From Sphingobacterium spiritivorum (GTDB lineage Bacteria; Bacteroidota; Bacteroidia; Sphingobacteriales; Sphingobacteriaceae), in contig NZ_CP068082.1 of assembly GCF_016724845.1 (NCBI RefSeq), positions 5,022,001 to 5,086,000 of the forward strand: DNA of 64,000 nt, written 5' to 3'. A program made the translations under genes and the position numbers. The notes under the pieces are model-generated. The model did not search any database. It was not told the DNA's origin and saw nothing but the letters and a program-made list of their open reading frames with translations. How positions within the stretch are numbered: position 1 is the first letter of the stretch; the number at the start of each line of letters is the position of its first letter. Of this stretch, positions 27,614 through 36,529 are shown in pieces.

Positions 27614-28243
27614 TTACAGTTGCAGGGATAATTTCTTCGTATTTAATCTTTGTTTATTTATAAAATAGGCTACAATGACATTTGGCACCCAGCACAACCA
27701 GGCTACAGCAAGATATGAGTTTACAGAGTCTCCTGTCAGTGCGATGAGAGAGGGAAACCACAACCGGAGCGTTACCGCAGCAAAGCTGCAGGCATAACTA
27801 TAGGTCATCAACTGCTGGTGTTTCTCTATATTACCTTTTCTGATTTGAGAAAGCGCAAACCATGTGGTAAGCAGCCAGATTATACCTAAACTGATAAATC
27901 CTGAAGATGCAATAATACCTCCGTTGGCATAAAAACCCATATATATTCCGGATATAGAACTGAGCACAACACAGGCTACATATATCTTTCCAATGCTTTT
28001 ATGCAAACGAATATGATTATCCCGGAATTTTGAACCGAATTGTCTCCATCCGATAAGCAGAGAAATCCCGCCAAAAATAATATGCGTTATAAAAGCAGTC
28101 TTCCATATGATATCATGAAGTATTTCCGGAGTTTTAGTTCCCAGAAAAGTATACTTAGGTTCGACAAAAGCATACATAAGCGGATAGAGTCCGATGGCCA
28201 ATGCCAGGACACCAAAAAGGATAAATAACACCCTACGCAACAT
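27614..28243 (-). CDS. DUF2306 membrane protein
   Basis: The 209-residue protein has about six predicted membrane helices and the DUF2306 pattern of HIIFGGISLLIGWRQF and IRLHKSIGKIYVACVVLSSISG, with conserved His residues that resemble cytochrome b561-like haem ligands. No biochemical role is established for the family. It converges with the methyltransferase gene, 16 bases away. Confidence 0.82.
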   Translation of the reverse strand: MLRRVLFILFGVLALAIGLYPLMYAFVEPKYTFLGTKTPEILHDIIWKTAFITHIIFGGISLLIGWRQFGSKFRDNHIRLHKSIGKIYVACVVLSSISGIYMGFYANGGIIASSGFISLGIIWLLTTWFALSQIRKGNIEKHQQLMTYSYACSFAAVTLRLWFPSLIALTGDSVNSYLAVAWLCWVPNVIVAYFINKQRLNTKKLSLQL

Positions 28244-28329
28244 ATATAACTATTCTAATTTTTTAAATCAAACTTAAATATATAAAATTACGATTTAACT
28301 TCAACGTACATTTAGAAATGGTCGTCAGA

Positions 28330-29064
28330 TTAATCTTTAGACGCTATTTTCTGTGCGTATTCCATCATCAGCTTATCCAAAAAAACATACAATTTGTTGT
28401 TCATTTCGGTAAAGTCATAGCTTCTTATCTCTTCCGGTTTCTGTATAAACCGATGTGTATGATTACTGGTTAAGAGCTCTTCATCAGCAGCGATCAACAG
28501 TTCTACCACCTCAGGCGTAAGTTCCATATGGCACTGAAATCCGTACAGCAAATCTCCATAAGCGATTATTTGTCTTGGACAGCCCTCACTGCTGGCCAGT
28601 ATTTTGCTTTCTGTAGTAAGCCCGGGCATATCATTATGCCAGTGGCCTACGGTCAATGGCGTACTAAAATGAGCAACCTTTTCATCCTGCAGACCTTCGG
28701 GAGTAAGCATCATCGGAAAAACTCCGATTTCCTTCTCCGGACTGTGAGCATATTCCCCACCCATTGCCTCACCAATAAGCTGGGCGCCCAGACATACACC
28801 GACCACCGCCTTGCCATGTGCTGCACATTGTTGTATCAAAAAGATTTCAGCTTCAGCATCAAAGTGCGGGCATTCCCTGATAGTGGTGTCGGGACTCTGA
28901 GGTCCTCCCATCACGATCAACAGATCTATATCGTCTACCTTATCCGGCAAAAGATCTCCGTCATACAGCTTTGAAAAACTAACGGTATAATGCCGTTCCT
29001 GAGCCCATAGCAGATAAGCTCCCGGTGCTTCAAAGTGTTCATGTTGTACAAAATGAATGTGCAT
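28330..29064 (-). CDS. class I glutamine amidotransferase-like protein
   Basis: The 244-residue stand-alone GATase-1 domain has the nucleophile elbow GVCLGAQLIG (Cys near residue 92) and the His/Glu pair in GFQCHMELTPE. It resembles the single-domain GMP-synthase-like amidotransferases that hydrolyse glutamine or gamma-glutamyl compounds, and no synthetase domain is attached. It lies 13 bases downstream of the YggS gene on the same strand, suggesting a three-gene unit with the AAA ATPase. Confidence 0.88.
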   Translation of the reverse strand: MHIHFVQHEHFEAPGAYLLWAQERHYTVSFSKLYDGDLLPDKVDDIDLLIVMGGPQSPDTTIRECPHFDAEAEIFLIQQCAAHGKAVVGVCLGAQLIGEAMGGEYAHSPEKEIGVFPMMLTPEGLQDEKVAHFSTPLTVGHWHNDMPGLTTESKILASSEGCPRQIIAYGDLLYGFQCHMELTPEVVELLIAADEELLTSNHTHRFIQKPEEIRSYDFTEMNNKLYVFLDKLMMEYAQKIASKD

Positions 29065-29077
29065 ATAAGGAATAATT

Positions 29078-29812
29078 TTAATCGCCCTTTTCGTTCCAGT
29101 AATAACTGTCTGCAGTAGGTCGCTGCCCGAAAATGGCAGTTCCTACACGTACTACAGTAGCACCTTCCGCGATAGCCGTCTCCAGATCTCCGCTCATCCC
29201 CATAGACAATTCACGCATTTCCACATGGGGAATATCCAAAGCTATAATCTGTTGCTGAATATCTTTTAACAAACGAAAACATTGCCTCACCTTTTCGGAC
29301 TCCGTGCTCAGCAAACCAATTGTCATCAGTCCTTTTATTTTTAACGTATCCAGCAGAGCCACTTCTTTGACGAGATCAACAACCTTGTCAGGACTTACGC
29401 CAAATTTGCTTTCTTCAAAAGATGTATTGACCTGTATAAATACCTCTATAGTCCTGTTTTCGGCTTTTAATCGCTGATGGAGCTTTTGAGCAAGCTCTGC
29501 ACGATCCAGAGACTGAATACAGGTGATATCATATTTCAGCAGATCCTTTACCTTATTCGTCTGCAGATGTCCGATAAAATGATTGACATGCGGGATATCT
29601 TTTAAAGCCTCGTATTTTTCTTTGATCTCCTGCACTTTATTCTCAGCGATCAGTGTCTGGCCAGCTTGCAGAGCCACTTTTATACGTTCAGCAGGCACAG
29701 TTTTAGTCGCAAGCAAGAGTTTGACTTCACTTCTGTCCCGACCGGCGGCAGTACATGCCTTAGCTATACGTGCCTGTATTAGAGCGATATTTTCTATTAT
29801 TTCCTGACTCAT
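29078..29812 (-). CDS. yggS: YggS-family pyridoxal-phosphate homeostasis protein
   Basis: The 244-residue TIM-barrel protein belongs to the PLPBP/YggS family. Visible features are the PLP-lysine segment LLLATKTVPAERI, GENKVQEIKEKYE-like AENKVQEIKEKYE, HFIGHLQTNKVKDLL, QVNTSFEESKFGV, and LSMGMSGDLETAIAEGATVVRVGTAIFG at the phosphate site. It buffers free PLP and affects amino-acid balance in other bacteria. The start codon overlaps the AAA ATPase stop by four bases. Confidence 0.94.
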   Translation of the reverse strand: MSQEIIENIALIQARIAKACTAAGRDRSEVKLLLATKTVPAERIKVALQAGQTLIAENKVQEIKEKYEALKDIPHVNHFIGHLQTNKVKDLLKYDITCIQSLDRAELAQKLHQRLKAENRTIEVFIQVNTSFEESKFGVSPDKVVDLVKEVALLDTLKIKGLMTIGLLSTESEKVRQCFRLLKDIQQQIIALDIPHVEMRELSMGMSGDLETAIAEGATVVRVGTAIFGQRPTADSYYWNEKGD

Positions 29813-30531
29813 ACCCGTACACTTTTCCGACCGGCCTCCAACTCCATGATCAGCTTCGCCTTTACAAGAGTAAATGTATGATCTTTAGCTTCGGCAAATG
29901 AAATATTATATTTACGATCAATGTATTGCATATCTTGAGGAAAAGCAGCTAACAATTTATCGTAATAGGTATCCAAGACATGTTTGGAAGGCATTTCAAA
30001 ATTCACCCTCAACTGAAAACGTCGTAATAATGCGGTATCAATGATCTCAGCATGATTCGTAGCACACAGCAGTAATGCATTTTCGGGATAATAGTCTATC
30101 AGCTGTATCAAGGTATTGACCAGTCTGCGCATTTCACCTACATCCTTGTCATCATTACCTCGCGCTTTGCCTATCTGATCAAATTCGTCCAAAAATAAGA
30201 CAGCCTTTTCTCTGCCTGCTTTATCAAATACCTGCTTGATATTCTGAGATGTCTCTCCTATTCTGGAACATACAATATTACTTAGATTCAGGATCAGTAT
30301 ATTCTTATCCAGCTCTTTTGCAATCGCCTTTGCCGTCATTGTCTTTCCACAGCCCGAACTTCCATGCAGTAATATCTTGTTATTTACGGGCAAACCATAT
30401 GTATATAGTTCCTCAATATACGTATGTTCCTTGATCAGTTGAACAAATGACTGTTTGCTGCTGTCTTCCAAAAAGATATCTGTTAAGGAAACCTGTTCTT
30501 TGTCATTTATGAGAAGATCATATATATTCAT
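29809..30531 (-). CDS. small AAA-family ATPase
   Basis: The 240-residue single AAA module has Walker A LLHGSSGCGKTMTAKAIAKEL, Walker B AVLFLDEFDQIGKARG, sensor-1 ALLLCATNHAEII and an arginine-finger region ALLRRFQLRVNFEMPS. The short N-terminus has no recognisable adaptor domain, so its client is unknown. It overlaps yggS by four bases. Spastin/FtsH-like ATPases of this size occur in Bacteroidota next to varied partners. Confidence 0.88.
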   Translation of the reverse strand: MNIYDLLINDKEQVSLTDIFLEDSSKQSFVQLIKEHTYIEELYTYGLPVNNKILLHGSSGCGKTMTAKAIAKELDKNILILNLSNIVCSRIGETSQNIKQVFDKAGREKAVLFLDEFDQIGKARGNDDKDVGEMRRLVNTLIQLIDYYPENALLLCATNHAEIIDTALLRRFQLRVNFEMPSKHVLDTYYDKLLAAFPQDMQYIDRKYNISFAEAKDHTFTLVKAKLIMELEAGRKSVRV

Positions 30532-30724
30532 CTATCGGATATAATTAAGAGTTTGTATACAAAATTAGCTTTAATTCGGATGATCAGACTGGTACAGTTT
30601 TGCTAAAAACAGATAGTCCAAACTAACGCCTTATCATGCTGTTGATTCTGCAAGTAGAAATAAGTATTGAGTTTAGGATCTATTGTCAGGAAACAGAATA
30701 GTTAGGCATATTAAAGAATGCTAT

Positions 30725-31156
30725 TTATTTCCAATCACTATAATTTAATTCCATCCTGACTTCACCAGCATTGTAGTTTTCCGCATAGGTCCAGCCTTGC
30801 AATTCATAAAACTTTTCCGTTAGCATATCCGGAGTAATACGAAGCGTCAGCTTATCTTTTGTTTTTTCGAAATACCAGCTTACCATCAGACGATGAAGCT
30901 TTTTTTCAATTTCATTTTCCGTATATTCAGGATGAACAGATAGTGCCAAAACATACTTTTCTTTTAAATCTACAATTGCAAATCCGGCCATCTGTCCTTT
31001 TACCAGACAAATCCAGCCCTTTCCTTTTTCAGAAATCCGGTCGGCTATATCTTTATCTGATACAGGGTTTGTGTCTGTGGAGATATTTCCATTAATGAAG
31101 TGTATCAGCTGCTGTATTTGCTCAATATCAGCCTCCTCTGCAACTCTAAAAATCAT
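30725..31156 (-). CDS. GNAT-family N-acetyltransferase
   Basis: The 143-residue protein starts at MIFRVAEEADIEQIQQL (ATG 31154-31156), a typical GNAT N-terminus; a longer frame to 31174 adds six residues. The fold is visible as strands around WICLVKGQMAGFAIVDLKEKYVLALSVHPEY, and the C-terminal FYELQGWTYAENYNAGEVRMEL matches the motif-B region. The acetyl-CoA loop Q/RxxGxG/A is degenerate (PEYTENEIEKKL), so binding may be weakened. The substrate is unknown. Confidence 0.78.
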   Translation of the reverse strand: MIFRVAEEADIEQIQQLIHFINGNISTDTNPVSDKDIADRISEKGKGWICLVKGQMAGFAIVDLKEKYVLALSVHPEYTENEIEKKLHRLMVSWYFEKTKDKLTLRITPDMLTEKFYELQGWTYAENYNAGEVRMELNYSDWK

Positions 31157-31334
31157 ATTTGCAAACTTATACAAATTTCTCTCATATCAAAAGCTATCAG
31201 ATATGTATTAAATGTATACGTATATTAAATCAAAGTCAAGTTTAGTAAAATGAGTTTGACAAAACGGAACAAATACGGATACAATAATTTATTTTTGATT
31301 AGAAATAAGGGAAAAACGATTTTTTAGAACGTAT

Positions 31335-31994
31335 ATGAAGATAAAGTCAACTCTATGGATAAGCATCGTATTTGTATTGTTAATAATATCCTGCAATACA
31401 TATCCGGATAAAAATCCGGGCAGAAATCCTGCCCAATCCAATCAGATGGCGACACTTTCGGATATACGCTTTGGCAAGACTATAGATAAAACTCTGGAAA
31501 TATGGGGAATGTCTCTTAAAGACAATAATAACAAGGCTTCCAGTTCCAAAATTGATTTTGAAGAATTTACGCTCAAAAAAGATGTTCCTGCAGAACTATA
31601 CAGTATTGACCTGAGCCATAAATTCAGAAACATTTCCATTTTTTATGATAAAAAAACTAAAGTTATCTTCCGGTATGAATTAAGAATCTCCGGAAAGGAT
31701 CTGGTAGAAGAAATGATAAAGGTTTTCAAAGAGAAGTATGGATCCCCATTATTTTACAGAGATCAGGAGGGCAAATCCGGATCCGTATTTATTGATCAGG
31801 AAGGAAATCAGGTAGAAGATTCAGAACGTTCCTATTATCAGTGGAATGACAAAAAAAACCGCACTTCATTTTTCATGATAAGGAAAACTGAAGCACAAAG
31901 CGAAGTACTGGAGATCATAGCAATGGAGAGAAATTCAAAACGTAATCAGCAGGAATCTGTATCTGGTGGTACGGAATCGGTTTTCCCGGAATAA
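31335..31994 (+). CDS. lipoprotein, function unknown
   Basis: The 219-residue product has a lipoprotein signal (VFVLLIISC, acceptor Cys at residue 20). The mature part is hydrophilic and mixed alpha/beta, with a central segment VIFRYELRISGKDLVEEMIKVF and KEKYGSPLFYRDQEG. I recognise no family. The DKNYY lipoprotein gene follows on the same strand after 50 bases. Confidence 0.7.
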   Translation: MKIKSTLWISIVFVLLIISCNTYPDKNPGRNPAQSNQMATLSDIRFGKTIDKTLEIWGMSLKDNNNKASSSKIDFEEFTLKKDVPAELYSIDLSHKFRNISIFYDKKTKVIFRYELRISGKDLVEEMIKVFKEKYGSPLFYRDQEGKSGSVFIDQEGNQVEDSERSYYQWNDKKNRTSFFMIRKTEAQSEVLEIIAMERNSKRNQQESVSGGTESVFPE

Positions 31995-32044
31995 AGAATC
32001 AAAACAGATAGTTTTCTGTATAGAATTATAAAAAGACATTTACT

Positions 32045-33136
32045 ATGCTTAGAAAGATTTTATATACCCTGATATCATGTTCACAGTTAGGAATGCTCTT
32101 TTCCTGCGCTGAACAGATAGATGCTGTATCTGAAAATTATTACCTCAAATCCGGAAAGATTTATTACATCCCCGGAGGCAATTCATTTGAACGAGGCTCT
32201 GTTGAAACCGGTGCTGATAAAAACACTTTTCAGGTATTATCGGCGGATGTTGCAAAAGATAAAGCGCATATCTATTATAAAGGATATGCACAGAAGCAGG
32301 TAGATTACTCCTCATTTTATCTGGAGAATGGTCTTTTTAAGGATAAAAACCATGTTTACTATTCGAAAAACTATTCCACCGAACCAGGTCGCCCAGGCAA
32401 TCCTGAAGACAGGAACCAATGGAATATCGTCCGTCTGGCAGATCCTAAAACTTACGCTCGCCTTGCTGCTCCAAACCAGCAATGGGCTAAAGACAAAAGC
32501 CGCTATTTTTACAACAATGAACCATTAGATGTAGATTATGCGACTTACAGCATTATCAATAAATCGTTTTCTGCGGATAAAAATACGCTTTACATCAATG
32601 AAAACAGGCTTGTAAATCCAACAAAGTATGTCCCGATGAGTATAGATTCATTGACGGATCGTTATATTCTGCTTAATCATAATGCCTTACTCTACTATGC
32701 CAGCCATTTAGCAGAACAACAGATTGAGAACAGTAAAGATGTCCGGGTGCTTCATAATAATGTCCTTTGTATAGACAATAGAGTCGTTGTTGACGGGAAT
32801 CTTTTTCATCCAAATGAAGCAGATGCATCATCCTTTGAAATACTCTTTATTTCGACCAGTTTTTTTGTTGCAAAAGATAAAAACAAGGTTTACTATCAGG
32901 AGGACATTATAGATGGAGCAGATGCGGCAACTTACCAGAATCTGTATCTGGCGATCGGCAAAGACAAGGATCATGTGTACAGCGGAGCAGACATCATACA
33001 TGTCCCGGATCCGGCTTCATTTCATAAGATTGACGACAAAAATTATGATTTTTCGGACGATAAGGGAAACCAGTTTAAGTACGTCAGAAAAGAAAGTAAA
33101 ATCCGGCTTCAGGATCAGTCCGGTAAATTGTATTAA
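32045..33136 (+). CDS. DKNYY-repeat lipoprotein
   Basis: The 363-residue protein has a lipoprotein-like N-terminus (LGMLFSC) and many repeats of the DKNYY type: KDKAHIYYKG, KDKNHVYYSK, KDKSRYFYNNE, ADKNTLYINE, KDKNKVYYQE, KDKDHVYSGA. Each is preceded by a D-x-x-(S/T)-F/Y element such as VDYSSFYLENGLF and VDYATYSIIN. DKNYY proteins are surface or periplasmic with unknown function. It lies between an unknown lipoprotein gene and a small EamA transporter gene. Confidence 0.85.
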   Translation: MLRKILYTLISCSQLGMLFSCAEQIDAVSENYYLKSGKIYYIPGGNSFERGSVETGADKNTFQVLSADVAKDKAHIYYKGYAQKQVDYSSFYLENGLFKDKNHVYYSKNYSTEPGRPGNPEDRNQWNIVRLADPKTYARLAAPNQQWAKDKSRYFYNNEPLDVDYATYSIINKSFSADKNTLYINENRLVNPTKYVPMSIDSLTDRYILLNHNALLYYASHLAEQQIENSKDVRVLHNNVLCIDNRVVVDGNLFHPNEADASSFEILFISTSFFVAKDKNKVYYQEDIIDGADAATYQNLYLAIGKDKDHVYSGADIIHVPDPASFHKIDDKNYDFSDDKGNQFKYVRKESKIRLQDQSGKLY

Positions 33137-33153
33137 AAAAATCAACCAAAGCC

Positions 33154-33567
33154 ATGTGGAAATACTATGCTTTACTCTCTGCCCTGTTTGCCGCTCTGAC
33201 TGCTATTCTGGCTAAGATCGGTGTAAAAGGAGTCAACAGTAACCTTGCAACCGCAATACGTACTCTGGTGGTGTTGTTTATTGCCTGGGGTATTGTGCTG
33301 TTGAGTGGAGAGATCAAAGAAGTAAAAACACTGAGTAAAGAAAACTGGTTATTTCTAACACTCTCCGGCATAGCGACCGGATTATCCTGGTTATTTTATT
33401 TTAAAGCTTTACAGACAGGAGATGTTTCCAAAGTAGCTCCTATTGATAAATTAAGTGTCGCTATCGCCATAGGTCTCTCTTTTTGGCTCCTTAAAGAACC
33501 TGCAGATGCCAAAACAATAGCAGGCGGTCTGCTGATTGTCGCCGGAACACTGGTGATTATATGGTGA
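33154..33567 (+). CDS. small EamA/EmrE-type membrane transporter
   Basis: The 137-residue protein has four predicted helices, starting MWKYYALLSALFAALTAILAKIG and ending GGLLIVAGTLVIIW. It is one EamA half-repeat, a size that works as a dimer in this drug/metabolite transporter superfamily. The FYFKALQTGDVSKVAPIDKLS segment is typical. The substrate is not predictable. Confidence 0.86.
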   Translation: MWKYYALLSALFAALTAILAKIGVKGVNSNLATAIRTLVVLFIAWGIVLLSGEIKEVKTLSKENWLFLTLSGIATGLSWLFYFKALQTGDVSKVAPIDKLSVAIAIGLSFWLLKEPADAKTIAGGLLIVAGTLVIIW

Positions 33568-33658
33568 TAAATCCTGATACAATACTAGTGCATCTATGAC
33601 TATTCTGTCAACAAATAATATCATTAGTATCTTATTTTTATGATACATATTATCCAAA

Positions 33659-33692
33659 TTCAAAAAGAATTCAAAATTGAATATTTAATTTG
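33659..33692 (+). promoter_or_regulatory. 11-bp direct-repeat operator and promoter of the response-regulator gene
   Basis: TTCAAAAAGAA and TTCAAAATTGA (33659-33669, 33670-33680) are direct repeats with an exact 11-base period, as used by OmpR-family regulators. A -7-like box TTAATTTG begins five bases after them. The same arrangement recurs before the PAP2 gene at 35689-35722. Confidence 0.6.
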
Positions 33693-33728
33693 CATCAAAG
33701 GAATAATTGACAACCCTACAATCCAAAA

Positions 33729-34403
33729 ATGAAGATCCTGATCATAGAAGATGAGTACGAACTTGCAAAAAGCATTGCTGACTATCTCGGCCAGCAAGGT
33801 TATCTATGTGAATTTGCATCCACTTTTCAGATGGCTCAGGAAAAAATAGCCGGATTTGATTATGACTGTATTTTATTGGACATTATGCTTCCGGATGGCA
33901 ATGGAATGCATGTATTGCAGACTTTGAAGGAGCAGGAAAAACAAGATGGAGTTATCATCATCTCAGCCAAAGATGCACTTGATGACAAAATCAAAGGATT
34001 ACAGATCGGAGCAGACGATTATCTGACCAAACCTTTTCATCTGTCGGAGCTTGTCGCCCGCATTTATGCTGTAATACGACGTAAGCAATTTCAAAATTCC
34101 AATATTATTATACAAAACGAACTTCAGATCGATCTGTTAGCCAAAACCGTATCTGTAGGTGATCATGTAGTACCCTTTACAAAAAAAGAACTTGATCTAC
34201 TGCTTTATTTTATCGGGAATAAGAATAAAGTGATTTCAAAAAGTACGCTTGCAGAACATCTTTCCGGTGATGTGGCAGATATGCTGGACAATCATGATTT
34301 TGTTTATGCACACATTAAAAATCTGAAGAAAAAATTACAGGATGCGCATAGCGGATCTTATCTGAAAACCATCTACGGCAGTGGATACAAATGGGAAGGA
34401 TGA
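33729..34403 (+). CDS. OmpR-family response regulator
   Basis: The 224-residue protein has a receiver domain (IIEDEYELAKSI, phospho-acceptor Asp in CILLDIMLPDGNGM, Lys in YLTKPFHLSELVARI) and an OmpR/PhoB winged helix (about 128-222, VVPFTKKELDLLLYFIGNKNK and LKTIYGSGYKW). The histidine kinase gene overlaps its stop codon by four bases. The direct repeats just upstream are its probable own binding site. Confidence 0.95.
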   Translation: MKILIIEDEYELAKSIADYLGQQGYLCEFASTFQMAQEKIAGFDYDCILLDIMLPDGNGMHVLQTLKEQEKQDGVIIISAKDALDDKIKGLQIGADDYLTKPFHLSELVARIYAVIRRKQFQNSNIIIQNELQIDLLAKTVSVGDHVVPFTKKELDLLLYFIGNKNKVISKSTLAEHLSGDVADMLDNHDFVYAHIKNLKKKLQDAHSGSYLKTIYGSGYKWEG

Positions 34404-35686
34404 AAAAATTACTAAGTAAATCCATAAAACCATTTATTATTTACTCTTTAGTAGTACTGCTTTCCAGTATTCCAATCTATTATTTCCTGGTAGATGGCAT
34501 CTGGTTAAGTGAACTGGATGAGCATAATGAAATTGTAGCAGACCGAACTGAAAATCAACTCAATAAACTTAATCTCAGTAAACAACAATTGTCCGAGAGC
34601 ATCAGGCTCTGGAACAGTATACAGCCGGGAACCAATCTTCAGCCGTTCACTGATACACGGATTCCGGCAGACAGTACCTATACCATACGCAGAGCGAATC
34701 CATATACCGAACATGAAGAGATTGACCGTTTCAGAGTCTTGCAGCGCGTAATCAGGATCAACGGTCAGCCCTATATCCTTACGGTAGAAACCAATGTGGA
34801 AGAGACTGAAGAAACAGTGATTGCTATTGCTATAGTGACGTTATTATTCTTCATAATTCTTGTCGTAGGTTTCCTGATCTTAAACAAAAGACTTTCTATA
34901 AATCTGTGGACACCTTTTAGAAGTACATTATCCAAACTCAAGACCTTTAATCTGAATACACAGACAACTATTGAATTTGATAAAAGTGACACCGTAGAGT
35001 TTGAAGAATTGAATGCTGCACTAACCAAACTACTGGAACATAACATTACTGTATTCAAATCTCAGAAAGAATTTACAGAAAACGCTTCTCATGAACTGCA
35101 AACGCCTCTGGCCATCATGAAAAACAAACTGGATCTGCTCCTGCAGCAGCAGCAACTTACGGAAGAACAATACCACATTATTGAAGATATTAATAAGGCG
35201 CTTAGCCGTAGTGCACGCATCAATAAAAATTTACTTTTACTGGCAAAAATTGAAAACCTGCAGTTTGACGATCGCGAAGATCTGGACATAAGTCTGATGA
35301 TCCGTCAATCCCTGCTTGTTTTGCAGGAACATGCAGATCAGAAAGAACTTACGATCACAGATAGAATAAATCCTCAGATCATAAAAAGCGGAAACACCAC
35401 ACTTATTGAAATTCTGCTCAACAATATAATTATCAATGCCATAAGGCATACCAGCCCCGGTGGAAATATTACGCTGACTCTAAATTCTCAGTTTTTAGAG
35501 GTCAGCAATTCCGGCAATAACGCCCTACGCCAGGATCTGTTGTTTAACCGCTTTTCCGGTACTACATCCGAAAGCTCCGGAAGCGGACTTGGACTCCCGA
35601 TTATCAAAGAAATCTGTAAAAGACAAAAATGGAATATTACGTACCGGTTTGACAATAATCTTCATTGTTTCCGTATAGCTTTCTAA
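34400..35686 (+). CDS. sensor histidine kinase
   Basis: This is an inner-membrane kinase of about 428 residues with two helices (about 7-27 and 135-158) and an extracytoplasmic sensor loop between them. HisKA has ENASHELQTPLAIMKNKLDLLL, followed by an N-box NNIIINAIRHTSPGG and a G-box SSGSGLGLPIIKEIC. The G1 box is shortened (FLEVSNSGNN), common in this subgroup. The start is placed at the ATG at 34400, which overlaps the regulator stop (ATGA); an ATG nine bases earlier is also in frame. It partners the regulator and probably controls the PAP2 and TonB-receptor genes downstream. Confidence 0.93.
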   Translation: MKKLLSKSIKPFIIYSLVVLLSSIPIYYFLVDGIWLSELDEHNEIVADRTENQLNKLNLSKQQLSESIRLWNSIQPGTNLQPFTDTRIPADSTYTIRRANPYTEHEEIDRFRVLQRVIRINGQPYILTVETNVEETEETVIAIAIVTLLFFIILVVGFLILNKRLSINLWTPFRSTLSKLKTFNLNTQTTIEFDKSDTVEFEELNAALTKLLEHNITVFKSQKEFTENASHELQTPLAIMKNKLDLLLQQQQLTEEQYHIIEDINKALSRSARINKNLLLLAKIENLQFDDREDLDISLMIRQSLLVLQEHADQKELTITDRINPQIIKSGNTTLIEILLNNIIINAIRHTSPGGNITLTLNSQFLEVSNSGNNALRQDLLFNRFSGTTSESSGSGLGLPIIKEICKRQKWNITYRFDNNLHCFRIAF

Positions 35687-35688
35687 AA

Positions 35689-35722
35689 TTCAAAATTTCT
35701 TCAAAATTGGCTTTTATCATTG
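35689..35722 (+). promoter_or_regulatory. 11-bp direct-repeat operator and promoter of the PAP2 gene
   Basis: TTCAAAATTTC and TTCAAAATTGG (35689-35699, 35700-35710) have an exact 11-base period. A -7-like box TATCATTG (35715-35722) begins five bases later. Sequence and spacing match the site before the response-regulator gene, indicating co-regulation. Confidence 0.6.
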
Positions 35723-35737
35723 TAATAAAAACAAACA

Positions 35738-36478
35738 ATGGTAAATCGATTCTGGCTTCTCAGCATTCTTCATCTGATCTGTATCAGCGTTTCAGCACAA
35801 TATCGTCAGCAGACTTTAAGTACCGATAGTACAAAGATCTTATACAAATCTTCTTTCTCAAAACCTCATTTTCAGTTCTGTCAACTCTATATTCCGGGAG
35901 CTTTGCTGATATCCGGTATAGCACTAAACGGTAATGGGCCTGAATCTTTTAAAAATGAAATTGTAGAAGAACGAAATGAACATATCCCCAGATTTCGTAC
36001 GCATATAGACGATTTTCTGCAATTCTCCCCTATCCTTGCCGCTTACAGTCTGGATGGATTAGGAATCGCCTCAAAAACGGATCTCTATAACCGGACAGCA
36101 ATATTAATCAAAGGCGAAGCTGCTATGGCGGGTATTACCTACATTATGAAAAAAACTATCCATCAACAACGTCCTGACGGATCAAACTATGAATCTTTCC
36201 CTTCCGGACATACGGCTCAGGCATTTGCTGCTGCAACTTTTCTTAGTGAAGAATACAAAGAAAGATTTCATTGGATGCCATACGCTGCATATGGCGTAGC
36301 TGCTTCAGTAGGTACATTCCGAATGGTCAATAACAGACATTACATCAGTGATGTGCTTGTAGGAGCTGCTATCGGGATATTATCAATGAAGGCAAGCTAT
36401 TGGACACATCACTACAGATTAACCAAAAAACAAAAAGAGGCAATAGCTTATAAACGGTATATGGAAGAAAGTTACTAA
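35738..36478 (+). CDS. PAP2-family phosphatase
   Basis: The 246-residue exported or membrane enzyme carries the three PAP2 motifs: KKTIHQQRPDG (KxxxxxxRP), FPSGHTAQAF (PSGH), and NNRHYISDVLVG (a variant of SRxxxxxHxxxD). It begins with a signal-like helix ending in VSAQ. The downstream TonB receptor and upstream two-component system fit a role in envelope lipid dephosphorylation, such as lipid A or undecaprenyl phosphate, but the substrate is inference. Confidence 0.88.
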   Translation: MVNRFWLLSILHLICISVSAQYRQQTLSTDSTKILYKSSFSKPHFQFCQLYIPGALLISGIALNGNGPESFKNEIVEERNEHIPRFRTHIDDFLQFSPILAAYSLDGLGIASKTDLYNRTAILIKGEAAMAGITYIMKKTIHQQRPDGSNYESFPSGHTAQAFAAATFLSEEYKERFHWMPYAAYGVAASVGTFRMVNNRHYISDVLVGAAIGILSMKASYWTHHYRLTKKQKEAIAYKRYMEESY

Positions 36479-36529
36479 AACACGAACTATCATTCCCCAT
36501 TTTTTTGACACGATATAAATCTAAAACAC

